From positions 1 through 13,147 of the forward strand of contig JAFGEY010000523.1 in assembly GCA_016931365.1 (NCBI GenBank): 13,147 bases of DNA, written 5' to 3'. Position 1 is the first letter of the stretch. Each line of letters begins with the position of its first letter. The notes beneath the pieces were generated by a model that did no database searches, was not told where the DNA came from, and saw nothing but the letters and a program-made list of their open reading frames with translations. Below, piece after piece: positions 1 through 7,813 of this stretch. Position numbers and translations under genes: made by a program. Source of the DNA: Anaerolineae bacterium. Lineage in GTDB: Bacteria; Chloroflexota; Anaerolineae; JAFGEY01.

Positions 1-629
1 ACCGGCGCGGCGCGCTTGATGCGCGGTTCGAGCGCGGCGCAGGCCACGGTTAGCCCGCCGCCCTGGCTGCCACCCGTCGCGCCGACGCGGGTTGGGTCCA
101 CGTCGGGCATCTCCATCACGATCTTGGCCAGTTGCGCCGTGTCGAGGAAAATTTGGCGAAAGAGCAGTTTGTTCGGACGGCCGTCGAGCGCGTCATCCAG
201 GCCGCGAATGATGTGCCCGTGCAGGGTGTTGCCCAGCACGCCGCCGGCGTCTTCAGAGCGCCCGCCCTGTCCGCGGCAGTCCAGTGCGGCGACGGTGAAC
301 CCGGCGGCGACGTAGCCCAGCTTGTCCGCCCAATCGCCCGCATCGCCGCTGTAGCCGTGGAACATCAACACAGCCGGGTGCGGCGCCGGAGCGGCCGCGG
401 GGCGCAGCAGTTTGGCATAGACGCGCGCGCCGCCGGCGCCGGTGAAATACATATCAAAGCATTCGGCAAAAGGGGCCTGGAAATCGGCAGGGATTAACTC
501 GACCTGCGGATCGAGGGCGCGCATTTCGGCCAGGCCGGCATCCCAGAAACGGTCGAAATCGGCGGGCCTGGGGTTGATGCCCTGGTAGGTTTGCAGTTTG
601 TCGAGTGAAAAATCAAAAGTTAGCGGCAT
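1..629 (-). CDS. Acetyl-xylan esterase / cephalosporin-C deacetylase family (AXE1), C-terminus cut off by window edge
   Basis: The 209 visible codons encode the N-terminal two-thirds or so of an alpha/beta hydrolase of the AXE1 family, which removes acetyl groups from xylan, xylo-oligosaccharides or cephalosporin C. Seen directly: an N-terminal segment rich in Phe, Trp and Asp typical of the family (FDRFWDAGLAEM, about residues 25-36), an HGY oxyanion-type motif (91-93), DCRGQGGRS (117-125), and the nucleophile elbow GGSQGG (186-191) with Ser188 as the probable catalytic serine. The catalytic Asp and His would lie beyond the edge. No signal peptide is visible, so a cytoplasmic enzyme acting on imported acetylated sugars is likely. 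The ATG at 629 has AGAAAGG a few bases upstream. Family assignment is strong; the true substrate cannot be read from sequence. Confidence 0.9.
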   Translation of the reverse strand, partial: MPLTFDFSLDKLQTYQGINPRPADFDRFWDAGLAEMRALDPQVELIPADFQAPFAECFDMYFTGAGGARVYAKLLRPAAAPAPHPAVLMFHGYSGDAGDWADKLGYVAAGFTVAALDCRGQGGRSEDAGGVLGNTLHGHIIRGLDDALDGRPNKLLFRQIFLDTAQLAKIVMEMPDVDPTRVGATGGSQGGGLTVACAALEPRIKRAAP

Positions 630-660
630 TGTAGACCTTTCTATCTGGCAGAGATTACGC

Positions 661-732
661 TTGACCGCAGACAGTAGACCGCCGACTGCTCTGTGACTGT
701 GCGATGGTCCGCCGTCTGCGGTCGGCGGTCAA
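661..732. repeat. Nested intergenic inverted repeat (four copies of GACCGCMGAC)
   Basis: The gap between the AOR and esterase genes carries four copies of a 10-mer: GACCGCAGAC at 663-672, GACCGCCGAC at 677-686, and on the opposite strand GTCTGCGGTC at 714-723 and GTCGGCGGTC at 721-730, the last two overlapping by three bases. The outer arms (661-672 and 721-732) pair over 12 bases with one mismatch. Read on the plus strand, the right arm runs into AATTTTT, so it could act as a terminator for plus-strand transcripts. Read with the genes (minus strand) it has no T tract after it. It may be a dispersed palindromic repeat rather than a dedicated terminator. Confidence 0.75.
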
Positions 733-736
733 TTTT

Positions 737-2608
737 TCACCCCAAGTGTTCGGCCACCCAGGCGATGTCCAGTTCGTGCAGCTTGGCGAGTGTGGGCACG
801 CCAGTTTGTGGGTCCCAACCCATCATGCCGTAAAAGAGGGTGATATTTTCATCGAGCACCTCCGGATCGACCGGCTTTTCGGCCACTGATTGGGTGACAA
901 AGGGCATGTTCATCCGGCCGGGCAGGCGGTCGTCCTCGCGGGTCAGGCCTTCGCGCAGGTTGAACGCGCGGGCCAGGGTCACGCCGCGCTCGCCGGCCTT
1001 GAGCAGCTCATAGAGGGTGGTCTGCCAGCCGGTGAGGCTGCGTACGAGATCGACCATCTGATCGCGCGACCAGGGGATAAACATGCAGTGTCCGAGTTGG
1101 TTGTGCACCCACTGCCAGTTGGCGGTCACTGTGTAGGCGCGCACTTTGTGGGCGTTGAGCTCGGTTTCGGGCACACTTTCGTAGACGCCGACGCTCTGCC
1201 AGCCTTCGCCGAGCGGACTGTTGGCCAGGCCGCCGTCCCACATGTTGTGCATGTGGTCGGCGCCGGTGGGAGAGACGGCGTAACCGAGCGCCTGGCCGTG
1301 GCGGGTGCGGCACTCGTGCATGGGGAAGGGCTGTCCCTTGACGTCGATCACGTAGGGCAGCGCTGCCGGGCCAATCTTTTGAGCGGCCAGGCGCGGCCCT
1401 TCGGCCAACAAGTCGCCGATCCCCTCGCGCTCGCAGATCATTCTGGTCAGTTCGACCATTGCTTTGCCGTTGCCAAAGTGCAGGTCAAGCCCGCCGGTGT
1501 CTTCCAGCGCGAGCAGGCCGTTCTCGAAACATTCCATCGCAAAGGCGACGGTCATCCCGCACGTGATGGTGTCGAGGCCGTAGGCGTTGCACAGTTCGTT
1601 GGCCTTGGCGATGGCGCGCAGGTCACTCACCCCGCAGGCCGAGCCGACCGCGCCGATCGTCTCGTATTCGGGGCCGCCGTAGGCCGGATCGACCTGGTAC
1701 TCGTCGTCGTCGACCCTGGTCACGCGCTTACAGCGGATGGGGCAGGCAAAACAGCCACTGGTGTCAATGAGGATGTTGTCGCGCATCGCCTCGCCGCTGA
1801 TCGACTCGGCGCCCTCAAACTGGCCGTCCTGGAAATTGCGCGTCGGCAGTTGGCCGGCCGCGTTGAGGCCGAGCAGCCCGCCGGCGGTGCCCAGTTCGTG
1901 CATGCCCAGGCTCATCTCCTTCCAGTTCTGAGCCATCCAGCGGGCGATCTCGCGCACCTTGTCGACGTCGGCCAGCTCGGGCTTGGCCTTGCCGCGCGCG
2001 ACGATGGCCTTGAGCTTTTTCGACCCCATCACCGCGCCAAGTCCGGTGCGCCCGGCAGCGTGGGTCACGTCGTTGAGGATGCATGCAAAGCGGACCTGTT
2101 TCTCGCCGCCCGGCCCGATGATCGCCGTGCGTGCGCGTGGTTCGCGCAGTTCCTTGCGCAGGGCGTTTTCGCAGTCAAGCGTGGTCTCCCCCCACAGGTG
2201 ATCGGCGGGCCGCAGTTCAGCTTCGCCGTCATGCACCCACAGGTAAACCGGAGTCTTGGCTTGCCCCTTGATGACGACCGCGTCGAATCCGGCCAATTTG
2301 AGTTCGGCCCCGAAAAAGCCGCCCGCATCGGCCTCGCCATAGCCGCCGGTCAACGGCGACTTGGCCCCGACGGCATTGCGTCCGGCCCCGGCGACAGCAT
2401 TGCCGGTGAACGCGCCATCGGCAAAGATGAGCACGTTGTCCGGCCCCAACGGATCGGCACCCTTGGGGATTTCCTTGAGCAGGTAATAACCAACAAAGCC
2501 GCTGCCGCCCAGGTAGCGGCGATAAAACGATTCCGGCGGCTCTTCAATGGTGATCGAACCGTCGGTGAGATTGACATGCAAAATTTTTCCAGCGTATCCT
2601 TTAGCCAT
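737..2608 (-). CDS. aor: Aldehyde ferredoxin oxidoreductase (tungsten enzyme)
   Basis: This 623-residue protein has the normal length and full architecture of the AOR family, cytoplasmic tungstopterin enzymes that oxidise aldehydes to acids with ferredoxin as electron partner. Seen: the N-terminal domain (GYAGKILHVNLTDGSI, YLGGSGF, about 4-38), the cofactor-binding stretch RTGLGAVMGSKKLKAI (187-202), and the 4Fe-4S cysteines C286-x2-C289-x3-C293 (CFACPIRC) with the distant fourth ligand C508 in NQLGHC. GPEYETIGAVGSACG (312-326) and DHMHN (451-455) match the region that carries active-site acid and His in the Pyrococcus enzyme. The start at 2608 follows AGGAGG (2616-2621) at ideal spacing. It has its own strong promoter and no adjacent ferredoxin or MoaD-like gene in view. 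The aldehyde substrate is unknown; some members act on other carbonyl compounds. Confidence 0.96.
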   Translation of the reverse strand: MAKGYAGKILHVNLTDGSITIEEPPESFYRRYLGGSGFVGYYLLKEIPKGADPLGPDNVLIFADGAFTGNAVAGAGRNAVGAKSPLTGGYGEADAGGFFGAELKLAGFDAVVIKGQAKTPVYLWVHDGEAELRPADHLWGETTLDCENALRKELREPRARTAIIGPGGEKQVRFACILNDVTHAAGRTGLGAVMGSKKLKAIVARGKAKPELADVDKVREIARWMAQNWKEMSLGMHELGTAGGLLGLNAAGQLPTRNFQDGQFEGAESISGEAMRDNILIDTSGCFACPIRCKRVTRVDDDEYQVDPAYGGPEYETIGAVGSACGVSDLRAIAKANELCNAYGLDTITCGMTVAFAMECFENGLLALEDTGGLDLHFGNGKAMVELTRMICEREGIGDLLAEGPRLAAQKIGPAALPYVIDVKGQPFPMHECRTRHGQALGYAVSPTGADHMHNMWDGGLANSPLGEGWQSVGVYESVPETELNAHKVRAYTVTANWQWVHNQLGHCMFIPWSRDQMVDLVRSLTGWQTTLYELLKAGERGVTLARAFNLREGLTREDDRLPGRMNMPFVTQSVAEKPVDPEVLDENITLFYGMMGWDPQTGVPTLAKLHELDIAWVAEHLG

Positions 2609-2615
2609 GCGTAAT

Positions 2616-2621
2616 CCTCCT
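2616..2621 (-). promoter_or_regulatory. Shine-Dalgarno site of the AOR gene
   Basis: AGGAGG on the minus strand, seven bases before the ATG at 2608, fits an efficient start and supports MAKGYAGK as the N-terminus. Confidence 0.85.
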
Positions 2622-2665
2622 TTGGTGGGGAATCAAGTTGCTAGAGTCAGGCAGATGATGCCAGG

Positions 2666-2694
2666 ATTGTACACAGTCTGAGAGGAAATGTCAA
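2666..2694 (-). promoter_or_regulatory. Near-consensus sigma-70 promoter for AOR
   Basis: On the minus strand TTGACA (2689-2694) is followed after exactly 17 bases by TACAAT (2666-2671). Both hexamers are consensus or one base off. The -35 box begins only eight bases after the stop of the upstream URO-D-like gene, so AOR can be transcribed separately from it. The predicted 5' leader is about 50 bases and ends in the AGGAGG ribosome site. Confidence 0.8.
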
Positions 2695-2701
2695 AACAAA
2701 T

Positions 2702-3772
2702 TCAATACCACCCGTACTGCCTGGCCGCATCGTACATGGCGACAACATTCTCGGTGGGCGAGTTGTCTTGCAATTGGTGCGTGGGGGCGAGGGCGTAGCC
2801 GCCGCCGGGCATCATCGTCTCCAACGTCCGACGTACATCCTCAATCACCTCCGCCACCGTGCCGTAAGCGACCGGTCCTGCCGTCGAGATGCAGCCGTGA
2901 AAGGCCAACCGATCGCCAAAACGTGCTTTGAGGTAAGCCGGGGCCATGTTGGCGGCTTCGGGTTGTAAGGTGTCGACGATGCCGATGCCCAGATCGATGA
3001 AATCGTCATAGGCCCAACTGCTGGAGCCGCACGAGTGCATCATCACCGGAATGCCAAAGGAACGGGCCAGGTCGACAAAGGGTTTGTGACGAGGGTTGAT
3101 GTGTTCGCGGTATAGTGCCGGGCTGATCATCGGGCCAAGCTGCGTGCCCAGGTCTTCGCCCATGTGTAGCACGTCGATGCCGCCCCGAGCTGCCTCCAGC
3201 GTGCGGCGGGTGATTTCAAGCAGGATGGCCAGCCGTCGGTCGATCAGGCGCAGGCAGGCCGGGTCGTCGGTGATCAGGTCGATCAACACCTGCTGCATGG
3301 TGCGGATCATCCCCGTGCTGTTGATGATGTCGCCCAGCCCGGCCCCGCCGCCGACGACGCAATAGTCCTTGTAGCGTTGGCACTGCTCGGCGATGCGGCT
3401 GTATTCGAAATCGTCGGGCGAGGGCATGGGCCACGTCTCGACAGAGTCGAGATCGGCGTTTTGCAGCGGAAAATCGCAGTAATCCCAATAGCCGCCGCTG
3501 GGGTGCTCGATCCAGCGGCGGTGAATGCCCCACATGTCGATGCTCAGTTCGGGATCGTCGGGCGTGGGGTGCAACGGCGGGCCGACATAAGGCACGCCAA
3601 CGTGGCGGAAATCAACGCCGAGCACCTGGCGCAGCCCCTCATCATCGTTGACGGACAGACCGTAGTGGGCCTTGAGCCGTTCATCGATGCCGGGGTTGGA
3701 GAGATAGTTGATCGGCACGCGGTCGGGTTCCTGATGGGCAAAGGCTGTCAACGCACGTTCTTTGGAGTTCAT
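2702..3772 (-). CDS. Uroporphyrinogen decarboxylase-like (URO-D/MtaA fold) protein, probable corrinoid or zinc-dependent methyltransferase
   Basis: A 356-residue URO-D superfamily TIM barrel starting MNSKERALTAFAHQEPDRVP, the usual opening of the MtaA/CmuA-like branch. The barrel shows MHSCGSSSW (245-253) and FHGC (291-294), so H246, C248 and C294 form the His-x-Cys...Cys zinc site known from methylcobamide:coenzyme M methyltransferases. True HemE lacks this site, so heme synthesis is unlikely. An enzyme that moves a methyl group between a corrinoid and a thiol is the best reading, but many bacterial members are uncharacterised and no corrinoid protein gene is nearby. The frame stays open up to 3856, but ATG at 3772 has AGGAGG five bases or less away from ideal position, matches family length and avoids overlap with the upstream permease gene. 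The gap to that gene is 52 bases, so they may be co-transcribed. Confidence 0.88.
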   Translation of the reverse strand: MNSKERALTAFAHQEPDRVPINYLSNPGIDERLKAHYGLSVNDDEGLRQVLGVDFRHVGVPYVGPPLHPTPDDPELSIDMWGIHRRWIEHPSGGYWDYCDFPLQNADLDSVETWPMPSPDDFEYSRIAEQCQRYKDYCVVGGGAGLGDIINSTGMIRTMQQVLIDLITDDPACLRLIDRRLAILLEITRRTLEAARGGIDVLHMGEDLGTQLGPMISPALYREHINPRHKPFVDLARSFGIPVMMHSCGSSSWAYDDFIDLGIGIVDTLQPEAANMAPAYLKARFGDRLAFHGCISTAGPVAYGTVAEVIEDVRRTLETMMPGGGYALAPTHQLQDNSPTENVVAMYDAARQYGWY

Positions 3773-3776
3773 TGCA

Positions 3777-3782
3777 CCTCCT
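3777..3782 (-). promoter_or_regulatory. Shine-Dalgarno site that fixes the URO-D-like start at 3772
   Basis: AGGAGG lies four bases before the ATG at 3772. The longer alternative start at 3856 would lie inside the end of the FtsX gene and add 28 basic residues with no family counterpart, so the inner start is preferred. Confidence 0.8.
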
Positions 3783-3824
3783 GGTTTCACTTTCCCGGAA
3801 GCTACAAACTTACGGGAAGGTTTT

Positions 3825-6704
3825 TTACGTCGTCTCGCCGAGTTTGATCGCCTCAAAGATGCGCAGCCGTCGCAAAAAGAAGAACAACGCTATCACAGCG
3901 GCGACAAACATCGCGCCGAAAACGGCATAGATGTAAGCGATCTCGGTCCACGCTACCTGCACCACAAAGGGCGGCGTCTGTGCATGTTCGCCGACTCCCA
4001 CCTGTAAAAAGGGAATGAACAACCGGCTGACCAGCACGCCGGCGCCGGTGCCCACTGCCGCGCCGGCCAAAATCAGGGTGAGTTGCTCCAGCACCAGCGA
4101 CAGCGCCATCTGCCCTGCCGACAGTCCCAACGCGCGCAGTATGCCTAGTTCGATCTGTCGTTGCCAGAACGAGAGGTAGGCATAGATCAGAAAACCCAGC
4201 ACGGTAAGCAGCGCGGAGATGATAAAGCCCACCGAAAGCAGCCCAAAGACGCCCTGCCGGTCGGGCTGCTGAATTGCCCGTTCGACGTCGGCGCGGGCGT
4301 TGTAGACGGCGGTCACGTTAAAACCCAGGTTGCGCGCCTCGATCTGTACCCCTTCCGCGCCGAGCGTTTGGGAGGTCTTGAGCCACACGTCGTAAGGATA
4401 GATACCGCCGGCCAGGTTGAAAATGTGCTCCAGGTTGGCGACGAAAAAAGGCCCGTCCTCCGGGTAGAGGCGCGGAAACAGGTCGATCATGCCGACGATG
4501 GTAAACTGGGCGCGCGGGTTATTGCCGAGCGGCAGAACCATATCCACTTGGTCGCCCACGGCTACGCCATAATCGAGCACTTCGCGGCTGGCCAGGATGC
4601 CGTCGTTGCGCACGGCCAGCGCGTTCATCAACGCGCCGAGCGAGGCCGGAGCAAAATCGGAGCGGAAAAAAGCCACCCGGGGCAAGTCAGTGCGATCGAT
4701 ACCCATCAGCCGGGCGGTGAACTTTTTTGTGGGCAGGGTCACATCGGCAGTCTTGACCCACACACGCGCCGCCGACTCGACGCCGCCGATGTCGAGATGG
4801 GTTTCGACCGGCAAAAAGAGCCACTGCGCGCCTTCGACTTGTGTCTGGGCCGGCTGCGGGGCGAGCGCCGAGCCGGAAACACCTTCAGTTTGCGTGCTCT
4901 CGCCCGCTTCGACCAGGCGCAGGTCGGCGCCCACGTCGTAATAGGCTTTAGCCAGGGTGTAATCGTCGAGAGTGCGCGCCATCGACGCGGTAAACACGGC
5001 CAGGCTGAGGGTCAGGATCAGCAGCAGCAGCGGGCCGGTGTGCTGGCGGGATGTCCGCGAGAGGTGACGAAAGACGAGTACCGGCACTGCGCCGCGCCAA
5101 ACGTTGGCCAGCCAGGCCAGCAGGCGCATCAACGCCGGGAAGATGCGGATGGCAAACAGGGCAATGCCAAAGACCAGGAACACGGGCACCCCAAAGGCCA
5201 GCGGATCGCTAAAAGAAGAGGCTGAAGCCGCCGCGCTTGAGGCCGTCAGTCCTTCCGGCGTGGCGGGGGCAACCGACCCGCGCCCGCGCAGCACCCACAG
5301 CCCATACAGCGCCGGGACGAGCAGCAGCAGGTCGATAAATGCCCGCTGCCAGAGCGAGGCCCGACGCGCGCGAGCCTGCTCTTGCTTGTAACTGACAATC
5401 GTCTCGCGCGCCGCCTCGATGGCCGGGCCGAGGCTAGCGGCAATCGAGGCCAGGACGGCGATCAGGCCAAACCGCAGTGTGTTCCACGAGAGTGTGGTCG
5501 GCAGCAGGGAGCGGCGATCAAGGATCAAAAAGGAGCGAGTCAGACCCATCACCTGGGCAAAACGCTCGCCCAGAAAGACTCCGGCGGCCATCGACAGTGC
5601 ACCAACGATCAGCCCTTCGAGTAAAAAGAGGCCGGTAACTTGCAGCATAGCCATCCCCCGGCTGCGCAGCACAGCGATTTCGTTGCGCTGCCGTCGCACG
5701 ATCATCGCGGCGATCAGGCTGATGAAATAGAACACGACGGCCAGAATGGGCACGCTGAACATATAGAGCAAGACGGTCAGCGATTGTGTGACGTGCAAGT
5801 GAGCGACCAACGCATCTTGAGGCGAGCGGATCAATTCGATCCCATTGAGAAAGGCGTTGGACTGATTTTGCAGTGAGACGATTTGCCTCACCAGGCCGGG
5901 CACCGTTTCCGAGCGCAACGCGCTGCCATCGCAGATCAACGACCATGACGCCAGCCCCACTTCGCCCTTCATCGCCTTGGACATCTGGGCGTAACTGGCT
6001 TCGGGGATCAGCAGCATCTCTTCAAAGGCCGATTGAGCGTAGAACCAATAGGGATCGGCGGGATCGATGGCTTGCCAGACCCCGGCGATGTGCACCTTGT
6101 GGCTGAATGTCTGCGTATCCCCACTCGAATAGACGATGTACTCTTCGTTGGCCTGAAAGCCGAACGATTCGACCAGCTTGAACGGCACCAGCACCTCGAT
6201 CGGATCCGAGCTGTTGGTCACAGGCTGTGGAAAGCGTCCTTCGAGCAGGTCGATGTGCGACTCGACATCGCTGATAAAGCCTAATGCAACAAAGGTGATC
6301 GCTTTGCGGGTGTCCTGGTACTGCGCATCTGAGGCAGGGAAAAGCTGCATCTTGTCGGTCTTGAAATGGCGCACCATTTGTTTGGCCGGCAGGCCCAACA
6401 GCGACGCCGCGTCCTGGCTGATAAACTGGTCGACGGGCTGGCAGTCTTCCCATTCCAAAAAGCCTTTCCAACTGCCCACGTAGCGAAAGAGGAAGGAAAA
6501 AGGCGGCGCGCGGGTTTCGGCATCCTGAAAGAGCTGCGCGTTCAGGACACGGCGACTGATCGCGTCGGTGTAGATGGGGATACTCACCGTCAGCGAAACG
6601 GCAGCGATCGACCCCAGCAACAGGCAAAAGGCCAACCCTTTGTGCTGCCACAGCCGGCGCAGGGCAAGAATCAGCAAAGAGAAAAAGTAGAAAATACGTT
6701 TCAT
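3825..6704 (-). CDS. Large ABC transporter permease with two FtsX domains
   Basis: A 959-residue inner-membrane protein. By eye there are about ten hydrophobic segments: 25-45, 310-336, 354-380, 410-430, 452-472, 502-522, 557-574, 818-842, 866-892 and 922-945. Large extracytoplasmic parts lie at about 46-305 (MacB-like periplasmic core) and 575-815. The FtsX signature after a membrane helix occurs twice: RRQRNEIAVLRSRGMA (337-352) and RQIELGILRALGLS (849-862), showing tandem FtsX domains in one chain, as in the lipoprotein-release and macrolide-export type permeases. Such proteins need an ATPase subunit, and none is encoded in this window. ATG at 6704 overlaps the stop of the deacetylase gene as ATGA, with GGGG five bases before it, so translation is probably coupled. 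The cargo is unknown: lipids, lipoproteins, peptides or a mechanotransmission role are all possible. Confidence 0.92.
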   Translation of the reverse strand: MKRIFYFFSLLILALRRLWQHKGLAFCLLLGSIAAVSLTVSIPIYTDAISRRVLNAQLFQDAETRAPPFSFLFRYVGSWKGFLEWEDCQPVDQFISQDAASLLGLPAKQMVRHFKTDKMQLFPASDAQYQDTRKAITFVALGFISDVESHIDLLEGRFPQPVTNSSDPIEVLVPFKLVESFGFQANEEYIVYSSGDTQTFSHKVHIAGVWQAIDPADPYWFYAQSAFEEMLLIPEASYAQMSKAMKGEVGLASWSLICDGSALRSETVPGLVRQIVSLQNQSNAFLNGIELIRSPQDALVAHLHVTQSLTVLLYMFSVPILAVVFYFISLIAAMIVRRQRNEIAVLRSRGMAMLQVTGLFLLEGLIVGALSMAAGVFLGERFAQVMGLTRSFLILDRRSLLPTTLSWNTLRFGLIAVLASIAASLGPAIEAARETIVSYKQEQARARRASLWQRAFIDLLLLVPALYGLWVLRGRGSVAPATPEGLTASSAAASASSFSDPLAFGVPVFLVFGIALFAIRIFPALMRLLAWLANVWRGAVPVLVFRHLSRTSRQHTGPLLLLILTLSLAVFTASMARTLDDYTLAKAYYDVGADLRLVEAGESTQTEGVSGSALAPQPAQTQVEGAQWLFLPVETHLDIGGVESAARVWVKTADVTLPTKKFTARLMGIDRTDLPRVAFFRSDFAPASLGALMNALAVRNDGILASREVLDYGVAVGDQVDMVLPLGNNPRAQFTIVGMIDLFPRLYPEDGPFFVANLEHIFNLAGGIYPYDVWLKTSQTLGAEGVQIEARNLGFNVTAVYNARADVERAIQQPDRQGVFGLLSVGFIISALLTVLGFLIYAYLSFWQRQIELGILRALGLSAGQMALSLVLEQLTLILAGAAVGTGAGVLVSRLFIPFLQVGVGEHAQTPPFVVQVAWTEIAYIYAVFGAMFVAAVIALFFFLRRLRIFEAIKLGETT

Positions 6705-7813
6705 AGTTTCCCCAACATCCGCTCAAGTTCGGTCATCTGTGTTTCGGCGTACTCGCGGGCCAGGGCGCGCTTGTGCCGGTCTATCTGCGGCGTGTCCCGA
6801 TCGTGGAGATGTGACAGTCCGTATTGCCCGGCCCAGGAGGCCGGAATCTCGTCCGGCAAAGGTTGATCGCTCATAGTGCCGTAGGCGTTGGCCCAGATGC
6901 GCGCCACCGTGCCCACGTTGTAGCCGCCGCCGCCAAGAGCCAGCCAGGGCAGGTTCAGATCGCGAAAGGCTTGGATCATCCGTGCGTAGCCAAGTGTGGT
7001 CAGTTGTAGATGGGCCAGCGGGTCTTGAAAGTGCGAATCTGCGCCGAGTTGCGTGGCCAGGATGTCGGGCTTGAAGCGGTCGATCAGCGGTAGCACGATC
7101 CGCTCAAAAGCCTCCAGGTAAAGGTCGTCCTCGGTGTAGGGGAACAGGGGCATGTTGACGCTGTAGCCGCGTCCCTGCCCTTTGCCCAACTCATCGACAA
7201 AGCCGCTGCCGGGGAACAAGAACTCGCCCGACTCGTGCAGCGAGATGGTCAGCACCCGGTCGGTGTCGTAAAAAGCGGCCTGCACGCCGTCGCCGTGATG
7301 GGCGTCAATGTCCACATAGACCACCCGTTTGCCCTGCGCCATCAGCCAGCGAAGGGCCACCGCTGCGTCGTTGAACACACAAAAGCCGGAGGCATGATTG
7401 GCCATCGCGTGGTGCAGCCCGCCGCTGAAACTAAAGGCTACGTCGACCTCACCCCGGACGAGCATCTCGGCTCCCAGCAGCGACGATCCTGCTTTGAGCG
7501 CCTCCGTCTCGTACATCTGCGGGAAGATGGGGTTGTCGCCGGAGCCAAGGCGGTAGGCCCACGGATTGACCGTTTTGTCGCCGGCGGCCAGGCGTTTGAC
7601 CGCATCGACGTATCCGGGCGTGTGCCACAAGGCTAACTCGTCATCCGTCGCCGGGCGGGGCGCCACCACGCTAGAGTTGGCGCTGCTAAAAGCAGCATAG
7701 GCCTGGAGCAGCTCATACGTCATCTTGAGCCGTACCGGGCGCAGCGGGTGCGACCCGCCATGGCCGGTCGACCATAGATCGGGCGAGCAGATGAATGCTG
7801 CCTTGCGTATCAC
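6701..7813 (-). CDS. acuC: Histone deacetylase-like / AcuC-type lysine deacetylase
   Basis: A zinc-dependent deacetylase of the arginase/HDAC superfamily, class I-like bacterial branch; AcuC removes acetyl groups from acetyl-CoA synthetase lysines in Bacillus. With a start at 7813 the protein has 370 residues and opens MIRKAAFICSPDLWSTGHGGSHP. Seen: GGLHHA (131-136) with the charge-relay pair H134-H135, VDIDAHHGDGVQ (167-178) with zinc ligands D170 and H172, LGADSH (256-261) with ligand D259, and GGGGYN (294-299) with the transition-state Tyr298. All catalytic residues are present. GTG at 7813 overlaps the previous stop as GTGA, like the downstream ATGA junction; an ATG at 7846 would add 11 residues and is the alternative. 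No acetyl-CoA synthetase or acetyltransferase gene is next to it, so the target could be a protein or a small molecule such as an acetylpolyamine. Confidence 0.93.
   Translation of the reverse strand: MIRKAAFICSPDLWSTGHGGSHPLRPVRLKMTYELLQAYAAFSSANSSVVAPRPATDDELALWHTPGYVDAVKRLAAGDKTVNPWAYRLGSGDNPIFPQMYETEALKAGSSLLGAEMLVRGEVDVAFSFSGGLHHAMANHASGFCVFNDAAVALRWLMAQGKRVVYVDIDAHHGDGVQAAFYDTDRVLTISLHESGEFLFPGSGFVDELGKGQGRGYSVNMPLFPYTEDDLYLEAFERIVLPLIDRFKPDILATQLGADSHFQDPLAHLQLTTLGYARMIQAFRDLNLPWLALGGGGYNVGTVARIWANAYGTMSDQPLPDEIPASWAGQYGLSHLHDRDTPQIDRHKRALAREYAETQMTELERMLGKL

Noticed and set aside
890..2614. 574-codon open frame on the plus strand
   Set aside because: It lies fully antisense to the AOR gene, whose motifs and cluster cysteines are intact. 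Its composition (rich in Ala, Gly, Val, His, Asp) is that of a GC-rich antisense shadow, and it has no recognisable family.
3781..3824. Possible terminator between FtsX and the URO-D-like gene
   Set aside because: TTCCCG and CGGGAA can pair over six bases with a long loop, but no T tract follows in the direction of transcription, so the structure is too weak to call.
3773..3856. 28-residue upstream extension of the URO-D-like protein
   Set aside because: It overlaps the end of the FtsX gene, is a basic low-complexity stretch, and the inner start has AGGAGG.
4161..5225. 354-codon open frame on the plus strand
   Set aside because: Antisense to the FtsX permease; rich in Gln, Arg and Gly with no family motif, as expected of the complement of a membrane-protein gene.
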